A stretch of DNA of 64,000 nucleotides from JAXGPL01 sp040766985 (GCA_040766985.1 JAXGPL010000009.1:1-64000), one strand, 5' to 3'. Positions 51,057 through 61,060 are shown, counted from the stretch's first letter. The notes: generated from the sequence alone by a model not told the origin. Made by a program: numbers and translations.

Positions 51057-51890
51057 ATGCCCAGAGTAGCCATCATCGGCGGCACGGGGGTGTACGAGGC
51101 GGGAATCCTGCGCGATGTGTCGGCGCAGCACCTGGCTACTCCCTACGGTACCACTTCGTTTGAACACGGCATCTACCAGGGGCCTAGCGGGCACGAGCGG
51201 GAAGTTGTATTCCTCCCCCGGCACGGAGCGGGGCACGCCATCCCGCCGCACCGCATCAACTACCGCGCCAATATCTGGGGTCTTCACCAGATCGGCGTCG
51301 AAAGGATCATCGGCACCGGCGCCGTTGGTTCGCTGCGCGAGGATTTTGCCCCGGGTCATTGCGTTCTGGCCGACAGCTTCCTCGACTTCACACGGGGGCG
51401 GCCGTTGACCTTCTACGAAGGCGACCCGGTCGTTCCCGGCGGGCCGGCCGGTGTCGTTCATACCGACATGACCGAACCGTACTGCCCCGAGCTACGGCGC
51501 CTGCTAAGCGACGCGGGCCAGGCGGAGCGACTCGAGCTGCATGACGGGGGATGCTACGTGTGCACGGAGGGCCCGCGCTTTGAGAGCGCCGCAGAAATCC
51601 GTGCCTACCGCAGGTTGGGAGCCGATGTGGTCGGCATGACCAACCTGCCCGAAGTTGTCCTTGCACGCGAACTCGGAATGTGTTACGTCCTAATCGCTAT
51701 GGTAACTAATTATGCTGCCGGCATGACCGCCAACCGGTTGACTCATGCCGAGGTCGTCGAAACCATGGCCGAGAACGTCCGGAAGATCAGGATCATGGCC
51801 TGGCGGGCGCTCGATCACCTGCCCGACGTCAGGGCCTGCAGCTGTGGCGAGACAGAACGGCCGCTCCGGACGGCCGATGGAGTGGATTGA
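51057..51890 (+). CDS. mtnP: Methylthioadenosine/methylthioinosine phosphorylase family protein
   Basis: Nucleoside phosphorylase of the MTAP/PNP group, 277 residues. Phosphate and ribose sites: IGGTGVYEAG at the start, LPRHGAGHAIPPHRINYRAN, TEGPRFESAAEIR, and GMTNLPEVVLARELGMCY. At the base-selecting position, where methylthioadenosine phosphorylases have Asp-x-Asp, it has Asn218-Tyr-Ala (VTNYAAGM). That favours 6-oxopurines such as methylthioinosine, guanosine or inosine. The next gene is a methylthioadenosine/SAH deaminase, which would make methylthioinosine. ATG start, four bases after ahcY and directly before mtaD. Confidence 0.88.
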   Translation: MPRVAIIGGTGVYEAGILRDVSAQHLATPYGTTSFEHGIYQGPSGHEREVVFLPRHGAGHAIPPHRINYRANIWGLHQIGVERIIGTGAVGSLREDFAPGHCVLADSFLDFTRGRPLTFYEGDPVVPGGPAGVVHTDMTEPYCPELRRLLSDAGQAERLELHDGGCYVCTEGPRFESAAEIRAYRRLGADVVGMTNLPEVVLARELGMCYVLIAMVTNYAAGMTANRLTHAEVVETMAENVRKIRIMAWRALDHLPDVRACSCGETERPLRTADGVD

Positions 51891-53264
51891 ATGCCAGGTA
51901 AACAGAGCCTGTTGATCCGCGGCGCGACCATCGTGACGATGAACGACGACCGCGAGATTCTCCGTGACGCCGAATTGCTCATCGAGAAGGGACGCATCAC
52001 TTCCGTGGGCTGCGCCTGCGACCCGCCCGTCGGTTGGCGGGCGAGCAAGGCCGAGCGGGTCATTGAGGCCAAGGGCAAGGTGGTCCTCCCGGGCCTGATC
52101 AACGGCCACAACCACGCGGCGATGAGCCTGTTCCGCGGCTACGCCGACGACCTTCCCCTGATGAGTTGGCTAACCGACCGCATCTGGCCCCTCGAAGCGC
52201 GCCTGACGCCCGAAGACGTTTACTGGGGCACTGCGCTGGCCGTGCTTGAGATGGTGCGGGGCGGCACAACGGCGTTCGCGGACATGTACTTTCACATGCC
52301 GCAGGTCGCCGAGGTCGTCAAGAAGACCGGTGTTCGCGCCGTACTCTCGCGAGGCCTGACCGGCGTCGGCACCGATCCCGCACAGGCGATCGAAGCGACG
52401 CGCAAGCTCGCGGCCGAATGGCACAAGGCGGCCGACGGACGGATCAGGGTGGCTGTCGGCCCCCATGCGCCGTATACATGTCCGCCTGGTTTCCTCAAAG
52501 AGGTGGTTGCTCTCGCCCGGGAGCTCGAACTGCCGGTGCACATCCACATCGCGGAAACCGCGGACGAGATCAAGATTGTTCATGAGCAGTACGGCGCCAC
52601 ACCCGTCCAGTACCTCGAGCGGGCGGGCCTGTTCGACGGTCTCCGGGTGACCGCAGCTCACTGTGTCCACCTGACAACCGCCGACATCAAGATCCTGGCG
52701 GATCGTAAAGTCGGCGTCATCAGCTGCCCGGCCAGCAATCTCAAGCTTGCCGCCGGCATCGCCCCGCTCGCGGCGCTACTGGAAGCCGGGGTGACGGTCG
52801 GCCTGGGCACCGACGGCCCGGCCAGCGCCGGCGCCCTTGATATGTGGGAGCAGATGCGCCTCGCCGCCAACCTGCAGAAGGTCACAACCGGTGAAGCCGA
52901 CGCCATAACCGCCTACCAGGCCCTTGAGATGGCCACACGCGGCTCGGCCAAAGCTCTCGGCCTCGATAGCAGGGTTGGGGCGATCATCCCTGGGATGGCC
53001 GCCGATGTCATCATCGTCAACCTTGAGCGGGCCCACCTCTACCCGCCCCATGACGTGGTTTCGTCGCTCGTCTACGCCGGTCATCCGGAAGACGTCGAGA
53101 CTGTCATTGTCGCCGGCGATCCGGTCATGGAAGAACGGTTGATGCTGAACTTCGACGAGCGCGAAGCGCTCGCGACTGCGGCAGACAAGGCCCGGCGATT
53201 GGTGGCCGCGGCACTCGACCAGGCCGGCAAGGCACAGGCGCCCGATTCCGGGGAACTCGTCTGA
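51891..53264 (+). CDS. mtaD: 5-methylthioadenosine/S-adenosylhomocysteine deaminase MtaD
   Basis: Amidohydrolase that deaminates methylthioadenosine and SAH to the inosine forms. 457 residues; ATG immediately follows the mtnP stop. Zinc ligands: NGHNHAAMSLFRG (His73, His75), HIHIAETADE, TAAHCVHLT and GTDGPASAGALDMWEQMRLA. Substrate-specificity segments AVGPHAPYTCPPGFL and PASNLKLAAGIAPL match MtaD. Together with ahcY and mtnP it forms a compact SAM by-product recycling operon. Confidence 0.9.
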   Translation: MPGKQSLLIRGATIVTMNDDREILRDAELLIEKGRITSVGCACDPPVGWRASKAERVIEAKGKVVLPGLINGHNHAAMSLFRGYADDLPLMSWLTDRIWPLEARLTPEDVYWGTALAVLEMVRGGTTAFADMYFHMPQVAEVVKKTGVRAVLSRGLTGVGTDPAQAIEATRKLAAEWHKAADGRIRVAVGPHAPYTCPPGFLKEVVALARELELPVHIHIAETADEIKIVHEQYGATPVQYLERAGLFDGLRVTAAHCVHLTTADIKILADRKVGVISCPASNLKLAAGIAPLAALLEAGVTVGLGTDGPASAGALDMWEQMRLAANLQKVTTGEADAITAYQALEMATRGSAKALGLDSRVGAIIPGMAADVIIVNLERAHLYPPHDVVSSLVYAGHPEDVETVIVAGDPVMEERLMLNFDEREALATAADKARRLVAAALDQAGKAQAPDSGELV

Positions 53265-53296
53265 CGGTATACCCCTCCCTGCACTGAGCAAGCTTC

Positions 53297-53327
53297 CGAA
53301 TTCCAGCCCCCGTGATAAGGCACACTA
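53297..53327 (+). promoter_or_regulatory. Candidate forespore (SigG-type) promoter for ger operon
   Basis: CGAATT (53297-53302), 18 bases, CACACTA (53321-53327), compared with the SigG reference TGAATA-N17/18-CATACTA. It ends about 20 bases before the first ger gene. Ger operons are typically read in the forespore. Confidence 0.4.
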
Positions 53328-53348
53328 GTCCCGCGCCAAAAGGGGGCG

Positions 53349-54896
53349 GTGTTTGTCTTGCGGCGGTTGTTGCAGAGGTTGCGTGGATCAGGACGCGATG
53401 TCAAACCATTGGAATTCCACGCCGAAGGCTGCGGGCTCGGAGGTCGGCTGGAACCCGACCTTGACAAGAACGTAGCAGCGCTCCGCGCAGCCCTTGGAGA
53501 TGGCAGCGATGTTGTCTTCCACGAATTCCGGTTCGGCCCAGGCAGAGGATGCCGCGGCGCGGTCATCTATCTCATGGGCCTGGTGGACCGGGAATCCGTC
53601 CACCGGGATATCCTGCGGGCGCTGATGTTCGATGCCGAGGGAGTCTCGGCGGACGCCCTTGAACGGATCGATATTCAGGGCGTCCAGCAACGTCTGTTGT
53701 CCGCTACCGATGTGCGGTCTCGGACGGAGATGGGCCCGATTGTCGACGACATCCTCTCCGGTTTCGTCGCCGTGCTGATTGACAGAGCTGCGGGGGGACT
53801 GGTTGTCAACGCCAAGCAATGGGCCAGCCGGCCGGTCGACGAACCGAAGACCGAAAGGCTGGTTCGCGGTCCCCGGGTGGGCTTTACAGAGGACATCGCC
53901 GTGAACACGGCCATGCTCAGGCGGATCATTCGCGACCCTGGCCTGCGGGTGGAGACGGTGACCATCGGCTCCAGGACGCGGACCAAAGTCAGCTTGGTCT
54001 ACCTCCAGCAATCGGCCAGGCCAGGGCTCGTCAGCGAAGTGCGGAGGCGGCTTGCGTCCATCCGCATCGACGCCGTGCTGGAGTCAGGGTATATCGAGCA
54101 GCAGATCGAGGATTCCCACTGGTCGGTCTTCGCCACGGTGGCCAACACGGAACGCCCGGACAAGGCCGCCGCCAAGATACTCTCCGGCAGGGTGGCCATA
54201 CTGGTTGACGGCTCGCCGGCGGTCCTTACCGTACCTGCCCTGTTCGTGGAGAGCTTCCAGACCGCCGAGGACTACTATTCGCGCCCCCTGTATGTGGGCA
54301 CCGTGCGTATGCTTCGCCTTCTGAGCTATTCTCTGAGCGTGATTTCGCCTGCAGCATATGTCGCACTGACGACGTTCCACCAAGAACTGATCCCTACGCC
54401 GCTCCTGATCACGATTGCCACAGGGGTGGAGCGCGTTCCCTTCCCTGCCTTAGTCGAGGCGGGGATCATGGTCGTCATCTACGAAATCCTCCGGGAAGCT
54501 GGAATCAGGCTGCCGCAGCCGATCGGCACATCAATCAGCCTGGTTGGAGCCCTGGTCCTCGGCCAGGCTGCAGTCGCGGCAGGCCTCGTCAGCCCGCTGA
54601 TGATCATCGTTGTATCTCTGACCGCCATCGCCAGCTTCGCCGTCCCGGCCCAGGCCGATTCTATCGCACTGCTGCGATACCTGTTCCTCGTCCTAGCGGG
54701 GTTGGCAGGCGGATTCGGCATCATCATGGGGCTCTTGGTGGTTCTGATTCACCTGGGGTCCCTCAGGTCATTTGGAGAGCATTTCCTTGCACCCATTGCC
54801 CCGCCTCGGCGTGGGCTGCTGACCGACGTGTTTGTCCGTGCCCCGCTACCATCCCAGGAGATGGGTGTCCCGGTTCAGGAGGAATCCGGCGAATGA
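53349..54896 (+). CDS. gerAA: Spore germination protein GerA family, A subunit
   Basis: A subunit of a germinant receptor in the spore inner membrane. 515 residues, GTG start: a soluble N-terminal half (about 1-290, with VIYLMGLVDRESV and RGPRVGFTEDIAVN) followed by about five membrane segments (starting near 300, FVESFQTAEDYYSRPLYVGT just before). TTFHQELIPTPLLITIATG, EAGIRLPQPIGTSISLVGAL and VSLTAIASFAVPAQ are typical of the family. It is first in an A-C-B-D operon and overlaps the C gene by four bases. Confidence 0.93.
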   Translation: MFVLRRLLQRLRGSGRDVKPLEFHAEGCGLGGRLEPDLDKNVAALRAALGDGSDVVFHEFRFGPGRGCRGAVIYLMGLVDRESVHRDILRALMFDAEGVSADALERIDIQGVQQRLLSATDVRSRTEMGPIVDDILSGFVAVLIDRAAGGLVVNAKQWASRPVDEPKTERLVRGPRVGFTEDIAVNTAMLRRIIRDPGLRVETVTIGSRTRTKVSLVYLQQSARPGLVSEVRRRLASIRIDAVLESGYIEQQIEDSHWSVFATVANTERPDKAAAKILSGRVAILVDGSPAVLTVPALFVESFQTAEDYYSRPLYVGTVRMLRLLSYSLSVISPAAYVALTTFHQELIPTPLLITIATGVERVPFPALVEAGIMVVIYEILREAGIRLPQPIGTSISLVGALVLGQAAVAAGLVSPLMIIVVSLTAIASFAVPAQADSIALLRYLFLVLAGLAGGFGIIMGLLVVLIHLGSLRSFGEHFLAPIAPPRRGLLTDVFVRAPLPSQEMGVPVQEESGE

Positions 54897-56077
54897 TCGC
54901 GGCCGCTATCCGCAGCCCAAGAGGGAGGCTGGCCCGTATTTTGGTGGCGTTCGCGGTGCTGTGGAGCCTGATGGGATGCGGTGGCCGCGAAATGGCCCAG
55001 TTGCCCATTGTCCTTGGGATGGCGGCAGACGTTGAGCAGGCCGGTATGCTTACCATCACCGTCCAGATGGTCCCGCATGGAGACCAGGGCCAGCCCACGG
55101 GAGGTGGTTCAGCCCGGTCGGAACCCAAGGGTTTCTGGAATGTGCAGGGTGTCGGGCGAACGGTGCTAGATGCCTGCCGTCAGATCACCAAGGTCATCGG
55201 TGAGCGGCTCTTTGTCTCGCACTGCCAGGTCATTATCCTCAGCCGCGCGGTTGCGGAAGCGGGGGTGGAATCCTGTGTCGACGCGTTGATCCGCGACCGG
55301 GAAGCGCGTTCGACGTCCCTGATTCTCGTTTCAACGGGCGACGCGGCGGAGATTCTTGACACTGAATCCGCCATTGAACGGCAGCCGGCGTTGGCAATCG
55401 CGAATCTGGTTCGCCAATCAGGCTGGGTGTCAGAGGCTCGAATCGTACGGCGCAACGACTTTGCCCGAATGCTGCTCTGCCCGACCACGGCGCCCACTGC
55501 GCCGTTGATCAGCGTGGTGCCCGGGCTGGCAGACAGCCCGGTACTGGCCGTATCGGGCACGGCCGTCTTCAGGGGGACCAGAATGGTCGGCGCCCTCGAC
55601 CCTGTGCAGAGCCGCGGCCTCCTGTGGGTCCTTGGCGAGGTACGGAGCGCGGCCCTGGTCGTGCCGGCCGGAGACGGCCTCGCCACACTTGAGGTGATCA
55701 GTGTCAAGTCAACCGTCAGGCCAGAGGTCCGGGACGGACGGCCAAGGATAGCGGTACATATCCAATGCAACCTTGCCCTTGCGGAACAGACGACAGCCCA
55801 AGACCTGGCGACCCCCGTCCAGTTCAGCGACCTCGAGTCTGCCGCCGAGCGGCTGATTGGGAGCGAGGTCCTAGCGGCGTTCGAGCATTCAGCGCAGCTT
55901 GGGGCGGATATCTTCGGCTTCGGCGACTTGATCCGAAAGAAGCTTCCCGGCTATTGGCAGGAGGTTGCGCAGGACTGGCATGCGGTCTATCCCGCGGTCG
56001 ACCTTGCGGTTCAGGTCCAGACCAAGATGCGGGGCACCGGCAGCATCACGCGGCCGGTCTTCTCCATCGGCCAATGA
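54893..56077 (+). CDS. gerAC: Spore germination lipoprotein, Ger(x)C family
   Basis: C subunit of the germinant receptor, a lipoprotein on the outer face of the spore inner membrane. 394 residues with an N-terminal signal and lipobox LMGC (Cys29). The three-domain GerAC pattern is seen: LPIVLGMAADVEQAG, GERLFVSHCQVIILSRAVAE, GTAVFRGTRMVGALDPVQSR and, in the last domain, GADIFGFGDLIRKKLPGYW. ATG start overlaps gerAA by four bases and its stop overlaps gerAB by four. Confidence 0.92.
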   Translation: MIAAAIRSPRGRLARILVAFAVLWSLMGCGGREMAQLPIVLGMAADVEQAGMLTITVQMVPHGDQGQPTGGGSARSEPKGFWNVQGVGRTVLDACRQITKVIGERLFVSHCQVIILSRAVAEAGVESCVDALIRDREARSTSLILVSTGDAAEILDTESAIERQPALAIANLVRQSGWVSEARIVRRNDFARMLLCPTTAPTAPLISVVPGLADSPVLAVSGTAVFRGTRMVGALDPVQSRGLLWVLGEVRSAALVVPAGDGLATLEVISVKSTVRPEVRDGRPRIAVHIQCNLALAEQTTAQDLATPVQFSDLESAAERLIGSEVLAAFEHSAQLGADIFGFGDLIRKKLPGYWQEVAQDWHAVYPAVDLAVQVQTKMRGTGSITRPVFSIGQ

Positions 56078-57177
56078 GACACGCGAAGGACGCGATCTCC
56101 GGTTGGCAGTTGGCGCTCTTAATGGGGGCCTTTGTGCAGGGGTCGATCCTGCTCATCGGATTCGCCGCCGACCTGACCTCTCACGACACATGGCTTGCCC
56201 TGTTGGCAGGGTTCGTGGTCACCCTGCCCTTTGTGCTTGCTCAGGCCAAGCTTGTCGACCGTTTTGCCGGCCAGACTGTTCTGCAGATCATGCGAGCGGT
56301 ATTCGGCAGATTCCTCGGACCGGCCATCGTCGCTTACTACCTCTATTACTTCACCTTCACCTGTATCGTGAATGTCGCGGACGTCAACGACTTCTACACG
56401 CTGTTCCTGCAGCCGGATTCACCGCGACTGCTGTTCTTGGCGGGCTTTGCGGTGGTCTGCGGTTTTGCTGTGCGCAAAGGGCTCTCAAATCTCGGTCTTC
56501 TGAGCCACCTCTTCGTGGCGACGGCTGCGATAGTGCTGATCGTCACGCTTGCGCTCTTGGCAAAGGACATGGATTTCTCCAACTTCCTGCCGCTGTTTGA
56601 GGTGTCTCTACCAGACTTTCTCAGGAGCACGCACATCATCTCGGCCATCGGGTTTGGTGAGCTGACCGTGTTCCTGGCGGTCATGGGATCGGTGCGGGGA
56701 GGCGGTACGCTGGCCAAGCCGGTTCTCCTGGGGATGGTGATCGGCGGCGCCAGCCTGCTGCTCGCGACCATCAGGAACACCGCTGTGCTTGGCCCTCTGG
56801 AATGCATCCTCGTATCTCCGTCTTTCCAGGTCACGCGGATGATCGACTACGGTCGCATCTTCAACCGTCTGGACCTGCTGGTCGGCATCGCCCATACGGT
56901 TGTGGTCTTTGTCAAGACGACCATCCTGCTATACGCCACAGCGGTAACCCTTGCGGAGTTGCTCGGCCTGAAGGAGTACCGTCCCCTGGTCTGGCCCCTG
57001 GTGGGCCTTGTGGTTGTCGCCGCCGCCGGCATGATTCGCGAATCGTCGATCATCCCGGCCATTACCACCAAGAGCCTGACGATCATCTTTCAGATACCGC
57101 TTATCTACATCTTCCCGCCTCTGGCGCTGGGGATCGCAAGGCTGGGGAGACTGCCCACAGGGAGGGCGGGAAGATGA
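56074..57177 (+). CDS. gerAB: Spore germination protein GerA family, B subunit (amino acid permease-like)
   Basis: B subunit of the germinant receptor, related to APC amino acid permeases and thought to bind the germinant. 367 residues with ten hydrophobic segments. ISGWQLALLMGAFVQGSILL begins helix 1; FAGQTVLQIMRAVFGRFLGP and FEVSLPDFLRSTHIISAIGF are typical. ATG 56074 overlaps the C subunit stop (ATGA), so the start is clear. The order A-C-B is one of the standard orders. Confidence 0.92.
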   Translation: MRHAKDAISGWQLALLMGAFVQGSILLIGFAADLTSHDTWLALLAGFVVTLPFVLAQAKLVDRFAGQTVLQIMRAVFGRFLGPAIVAYYLYYFTFTCIVNVADVNDFYTLFLQPDSPRLLFLAGFAVVCGFAVRKGLSNLGLLSHLFVATAAIVLIVTLALLAKDMDFSNFLPLFEVSLPDFLRSTHIISAIGFGELTVFLAVMGSVRGGGTLAKPVLLGMVIGGASLLLATIRNTAVLGPLECILVSPSFQVTRMIDYGRIFNRLDLLVGIAHTVVVFVKTTILLYATAVTLAELLGLKEYRPLVWPLVGLVVVAAAGMIRESSIIPAITTKSLTIIFQIPLIYIFPPLALGIARLGRLPTGRAGR

Positions 57178-57398
57178 TCGCCGGCGCCGTGGCAGTCGCT
57201 GTTGTCTACGTGCTTGTCGCCTGGTTCGAGGTGCCCGGCCTCGTCCAGAGGCGGCTCTGGGGAGAACTGCGGGCCTTCCTGGTTCTCGATGTCCTGGCGA
57301 TGGTGCTCTCCATCCTCTATGCCCTCGACGTCCCCTTGCCCAACATCATTAGGGGCATGCAGTATCTGATCGAGGACGTCCTACACCTCACCTACTAG
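57174..57398 (+). CDS. Small two-helix protein, GerD-type (receptor D subunit) candidate
   Basis: 74 residues with two membrane segments (about 2-20 and 35-54), and a C-terminal amphipathic piece IRGMQYLIEDVLHLTY. The ATG overlaps the gerAB stop by four bases, so it is the fourth gene of the operon. Some Bacillus and clostridial receptors have such a two-helix D subunit that tunes germination; size, topology and position fit, though sequence alone is too short to prove it. This D subunit is unrelated to the lipoprotein called GerD. Confidence 0.65.
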   Translation: MIAGAVAVAVVYVLVAWFEVPGLVQRRLWGELRAFLVLDVLAMVLSILYALDVPLPNIIRGMQYLIEDVLHLTY

Positions 57399-57522
57399 GT
57401 TCTTCGGGTTCCGGATCGCCTGTGAGCGGCTCCAGCATCCTGCCGCAATAGGGGCATTGCGAGGGGGCGCTGGATGCCGAGTACGACGGCAAACCGCACG
57501 CCGGGCAGGTGCATTTGATCAC
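57388..57522 (-). CDS. 44-residue zinc-ribbon protein
   Basis: Minus-strand frame from GTG 57522 to TGA 57388, preceded by GGGGAGG. It carries four cysteines in two knuckles, CTCPACG and CPYCG, separated by about 15 residues, the layout of a short zinc ribbon, and an acidic tail. It overlaps the 3' end of the ger D gene by 11 bases on the opposite strand. It may be a small rubredoxin-like or transcription-associated zinc protein; function unknown. Confidence 0.55.
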   Translation of the reverse strand: MIKCTCPACGLPSYSASSAPSQCPYCGRMLEPLTGDPEPEEPSR

Positions 57523-57648
57523 GTCCTATCGCCTCCCCGGGGCCCCTGACGGGCCCGATGGCTCTGATACTCCCCGCACCGGGCTAGTGTATGCGAGGGC
57601 AGGCAGTGACAGGCGGGCCGGCGAAAAGGTCTCCCACGGAGGGTGATC

Positions 57649-60600
57649 ATGGGGCGACCGTTTGTTCATTTGCACGTTCATACCGAATACAGCCTGCTTG
57701 ATGGCTATTGCCGCCTTGACCGGCTGGCCGAGGCAGCCGCCGGCATGGGCATGCCGGCCGTGGCTATGACCGACCACGGGGCGATGTACGGGACGATCGA
57801 CTTCTACAAAGCCTGCGAGGCTGCAGGCGTCAAGCCCCTCGTCGGGTGCGAGCTCTACGTAGCTCAACGCACCCGGTTCGACCGGGTGGCGAAGCAGGAT
57901 GACGACCCGTACCACCTGACAGTCATCGCCGAAAACCAGCAGGGCTACAGCAACTTGCTCAAGCTGGTTTCGGCTGGTTTCACCGAAGGGCTCTACTACA
58001 AACCGCGCATCGACGAAGAACTGCTGGCACGGTACAACAGCGGCCTGATCGTTCTTTCGGGGTGTATCGCGGGGCAGATTCCGCGCCTGATTCTCGCCAA
58101 CAACCTCGCCGAGGCCAGGTCGCTGGCTGCACACTACCGCGATTTATTCGGCAAGGGCAACTTCTTTCTTGAGCTGCAGGACCAGAGGATCGACGGACAG
58201 CGCCAGGTCAACCGGGCCTTGCTGGAGATGGCGAGGGGTCTTGACCTCGGAGTCGTCGCAACCAATGACGCGCACTACATCCGGCGCGAGGACGCCCGGG
58301 TCCACGATACCCTGCTTTGCATCCAGACCCTCAAGACAGTGGACGATCCGGACCGGATGCGGTTTCCGAATGACGAGTTTTACCTCAAATCTGGCGACGA
58401 GATGGCCGGCCTGTGGTGGGATCACCCGGAGGCGATCGACAACACCCTGGCGATCGCCGAGCGCTGCAACGTGACATTCGATCTGGGCAAGGTCTTCCTT
58501 CCGCACTACGAGATCCCGCCTGGTCACGATGCGGATTCCTTCCTGCGCCACCTGTGCATGGAGCGGATCGCGAGTCGCTACCCGGACCCGCAGCCCCTGC
58601 ACCTTGAGCGGCTGGAGTACGAGCTGGGACTGATCAAGCGTACCGGGTACGCGGGTTACTTCCTGATCGTCGCCGACTTCGTCGACTTCGCCCGCCGCAA
58701 CGAGATCCCGGTCGGGCCGGGCAGGGGAAGCGGCGCGTCGAGCATTGTCGCCTACATCCTGGGCATCACCAACATCTGCCCGCTCACGTACAATCTTCAG
58801 TTCGACCGCTTCCTGAACCCCGAACGCGTGGACCCGCCGGACTTTGATATCGACTTCTGCTACGAACGTCGCGACGAGGTCATCAAGTACGTGTTCGAAA
58901 AATACGGGCGCGACAGCGTAGCCCAGATCATCACGTTCGGGACAATGGCCGCCAGGGCTGCGGTGCGGGACGTCGGGCGCGCGCTGAATATGACCTACGC
59001 CGAGGTCGATAGGATCGCCAAGCTGATACCATTCGGGGCGCCGACGGTCGAAAAGGCCCTGGAGATGTCGCCCGAGCTGGCCGACGCGTCCGCCAGCGAC
59101 GCCGCCGTCAAGGATCTGCTGGACCTGGCGGCCAACGTCGAGGGGCTCCCGCGCCACGCCTCGGTCCACGCGGCGGGCGTTGTGATCTCGCCCGATGCGA
59201 TCACCGAGCACGTGCCGCTGCACCGTACCGGCGACGGCGTGGTGATGACCCAGTTCGGCATGGACACCCTCAAGGAAATCGGTCTGCTCAAGATGGATTT
59301 CCTCGGGCTTCGGACCCTGACCGTGATCGACCATGCCGTCAAGCTGATCAGGCACTCCACGGGCCGCGACTTTGACATTGAAACCATCCCGCTCGACGAC
59401 CCCGAGGTGTACGCAATGCTGCAGCACGGCGACACCCTCGGCGTGTTCCAGCTCGAGAGCAGTGGAATGCGCGACCTCGTCCGCGAGGTCAAGGCCAACT
59501 GCTTTGAGGACATCGTGGCCTGTGTCGCGCTGTATCGCCCCGGACCGATGCGCAATATCCCGGAGTACGTCAAGGCTAAGCACTCACAGGTGCGCCATTA
59601 CCTTCACCCGTTGCTTGAACCGGTTCTCCGCGACACCTACGGGGTAATTATCTACCAGGAACAGGTCATGGCTATCGCCCACATCATGGCCGGATTTACG
59701 CTGGCCCAGGGTGACATGCTCAGGCGGGCCATGGGCAAGAAGAAGAAGGAGATCATGGACGAGTACCGGGCCAAGTTCGTTTCGGGATGCATCGCCAACG
59801 GGCACCCCGAGGAGTTGGCCGGCAAGCTCTATGACCTGATCGAGGAGTTCGCGGGTTATGGTTTCAACAAGGCTCACACCGCCCCGTACGGCCTGCTCGC
59901 TTACCAGACGGCGTACCTCAAGTGCCACTATCCCGTGCAGTTCATGGCGTCGTTCCTGTCGAGCATCATCGGCGATACCGACAAGATCGCCCGTTACGTC
60001 GAGGAGTGCCGGCGGCTCAACGTGGCCGTGCTGCCGCCCGACGTCAACCGGTCGGAGGCCAACTACACGGTTGAGGACGGCAAGGTTCGCGTGGGTATGG
60101 CGGCACATTAAGAACGTCGGCATCGGGGCGATCAACAACCTCGTTGAAGAGCGTACGGCCAACGGCCCGTTCCGCGGCCTCGGCGACCTTTGCCGTCGCG
60201 CCGACACCCGGCAGCTCAACAAGCGAGCTCTGGAGAGCCTGATCAAGGCGGGGGCGATGGACTCGTTTGGGGCCACGCGAAGCCAATTGCTGGCCGTACT
60301 CGACCAGACCCTTGAGCGTTCGGCCGCGGCCCAGCGCCGGAGGATCAACGGGCAGGTATCGCTGTTTGACATTGCTCCGTCCGAAGCAGCCGCCGTCGTG
60401 GACGATGACGTGCCCCTGCCGGCCGATCAGGCCGAGTTTCCGACGAGCATGCTCTTGAACATGGAGAAGGAGTTGCTCGGCATCTATGTCAGCGGCCACC
60501 CTCTCGGCCAATACGAGAGGGCCATCCGCGAGCGGACAACGGCGCAGGCGGCGGATCTGGCGGAGATGGCCGAGGGCGGCAGGGTGACCCTCGGCGGCTT

Positions 60601-61060
60601 GGCCGTCCAGATGCGGCGCATCACGACCAAGAACGGCGAGCCGATGGCCTTCCTCACCCTCGAGGACATGACGGGGCAGGTCGAAGTGGTGATTTTCCCC
60701 CGCGTCTACGCTCGCTCGGCGAAGGCCCTCGACGGGGACTCGCCCGTCCTCCTGGTGACCGGCAAGCTCCAACTGCGCGACGACGAGCCGAAGATCCTCG
60801 CTGAAGAGCTCATTCCCATCACCACCGCGGGGCGTTCAAAGGTGTACCTGCGCGTTCCCAAGAACGACCAGCGCCTCCTGGAGCGGCTACGCGCCACGCT
60901 GCAGCTGTGTCACGGGGCTTCGCCGGTTTATCTGTGTTTTGTCCAGCCCAAAAAGACGCTTCTCACCCACGAGGAGTATTGGGTTGAGCCCGGTCAGGAA
61001 ATGGTGGAGATGATAGAGGATGTGCTCGGCAGAGGGGCGGTGAGCATTGTTGGACCATGA
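57649..61060 (+). CDS. dnaE: DNA polymerase III alpha subunit DnaE (one-base insertion in this sequence)
   Basis: Replicative polymerase subunit. ATG 57649 is chosen because GGAGG lies eight bases upstream. PHP domain: FVHLHVHTEYSLLDG and AMTDHGAMYGTIDFYKAC. Palm: PVGPGRGSGASSIVAY and the catalytic aspartates in DPPDFDIDFCYERRDEVI. Later come YRPGPMRNIPEYVKAKH and FNKAHTAPYGLLAYQTAYLK. The frame stops at 60109-60111 but removing one base near 60103 continues it with IKNVGIGAINNLVEER, a C-terminal OB domain (VTLGGLAVQMRRITTKNGEP) and a stop at 61060, about 1,137 residues in all, normal for DnaE. An essential gene, so sequence error is likely. Confidence 0.92.

Noticed and set aside
58144..59583. 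479-codon minus-strand frame inside dnaE
   Set aside because: DnaE catalytic motifs are on the + strand; codon-position shadow.
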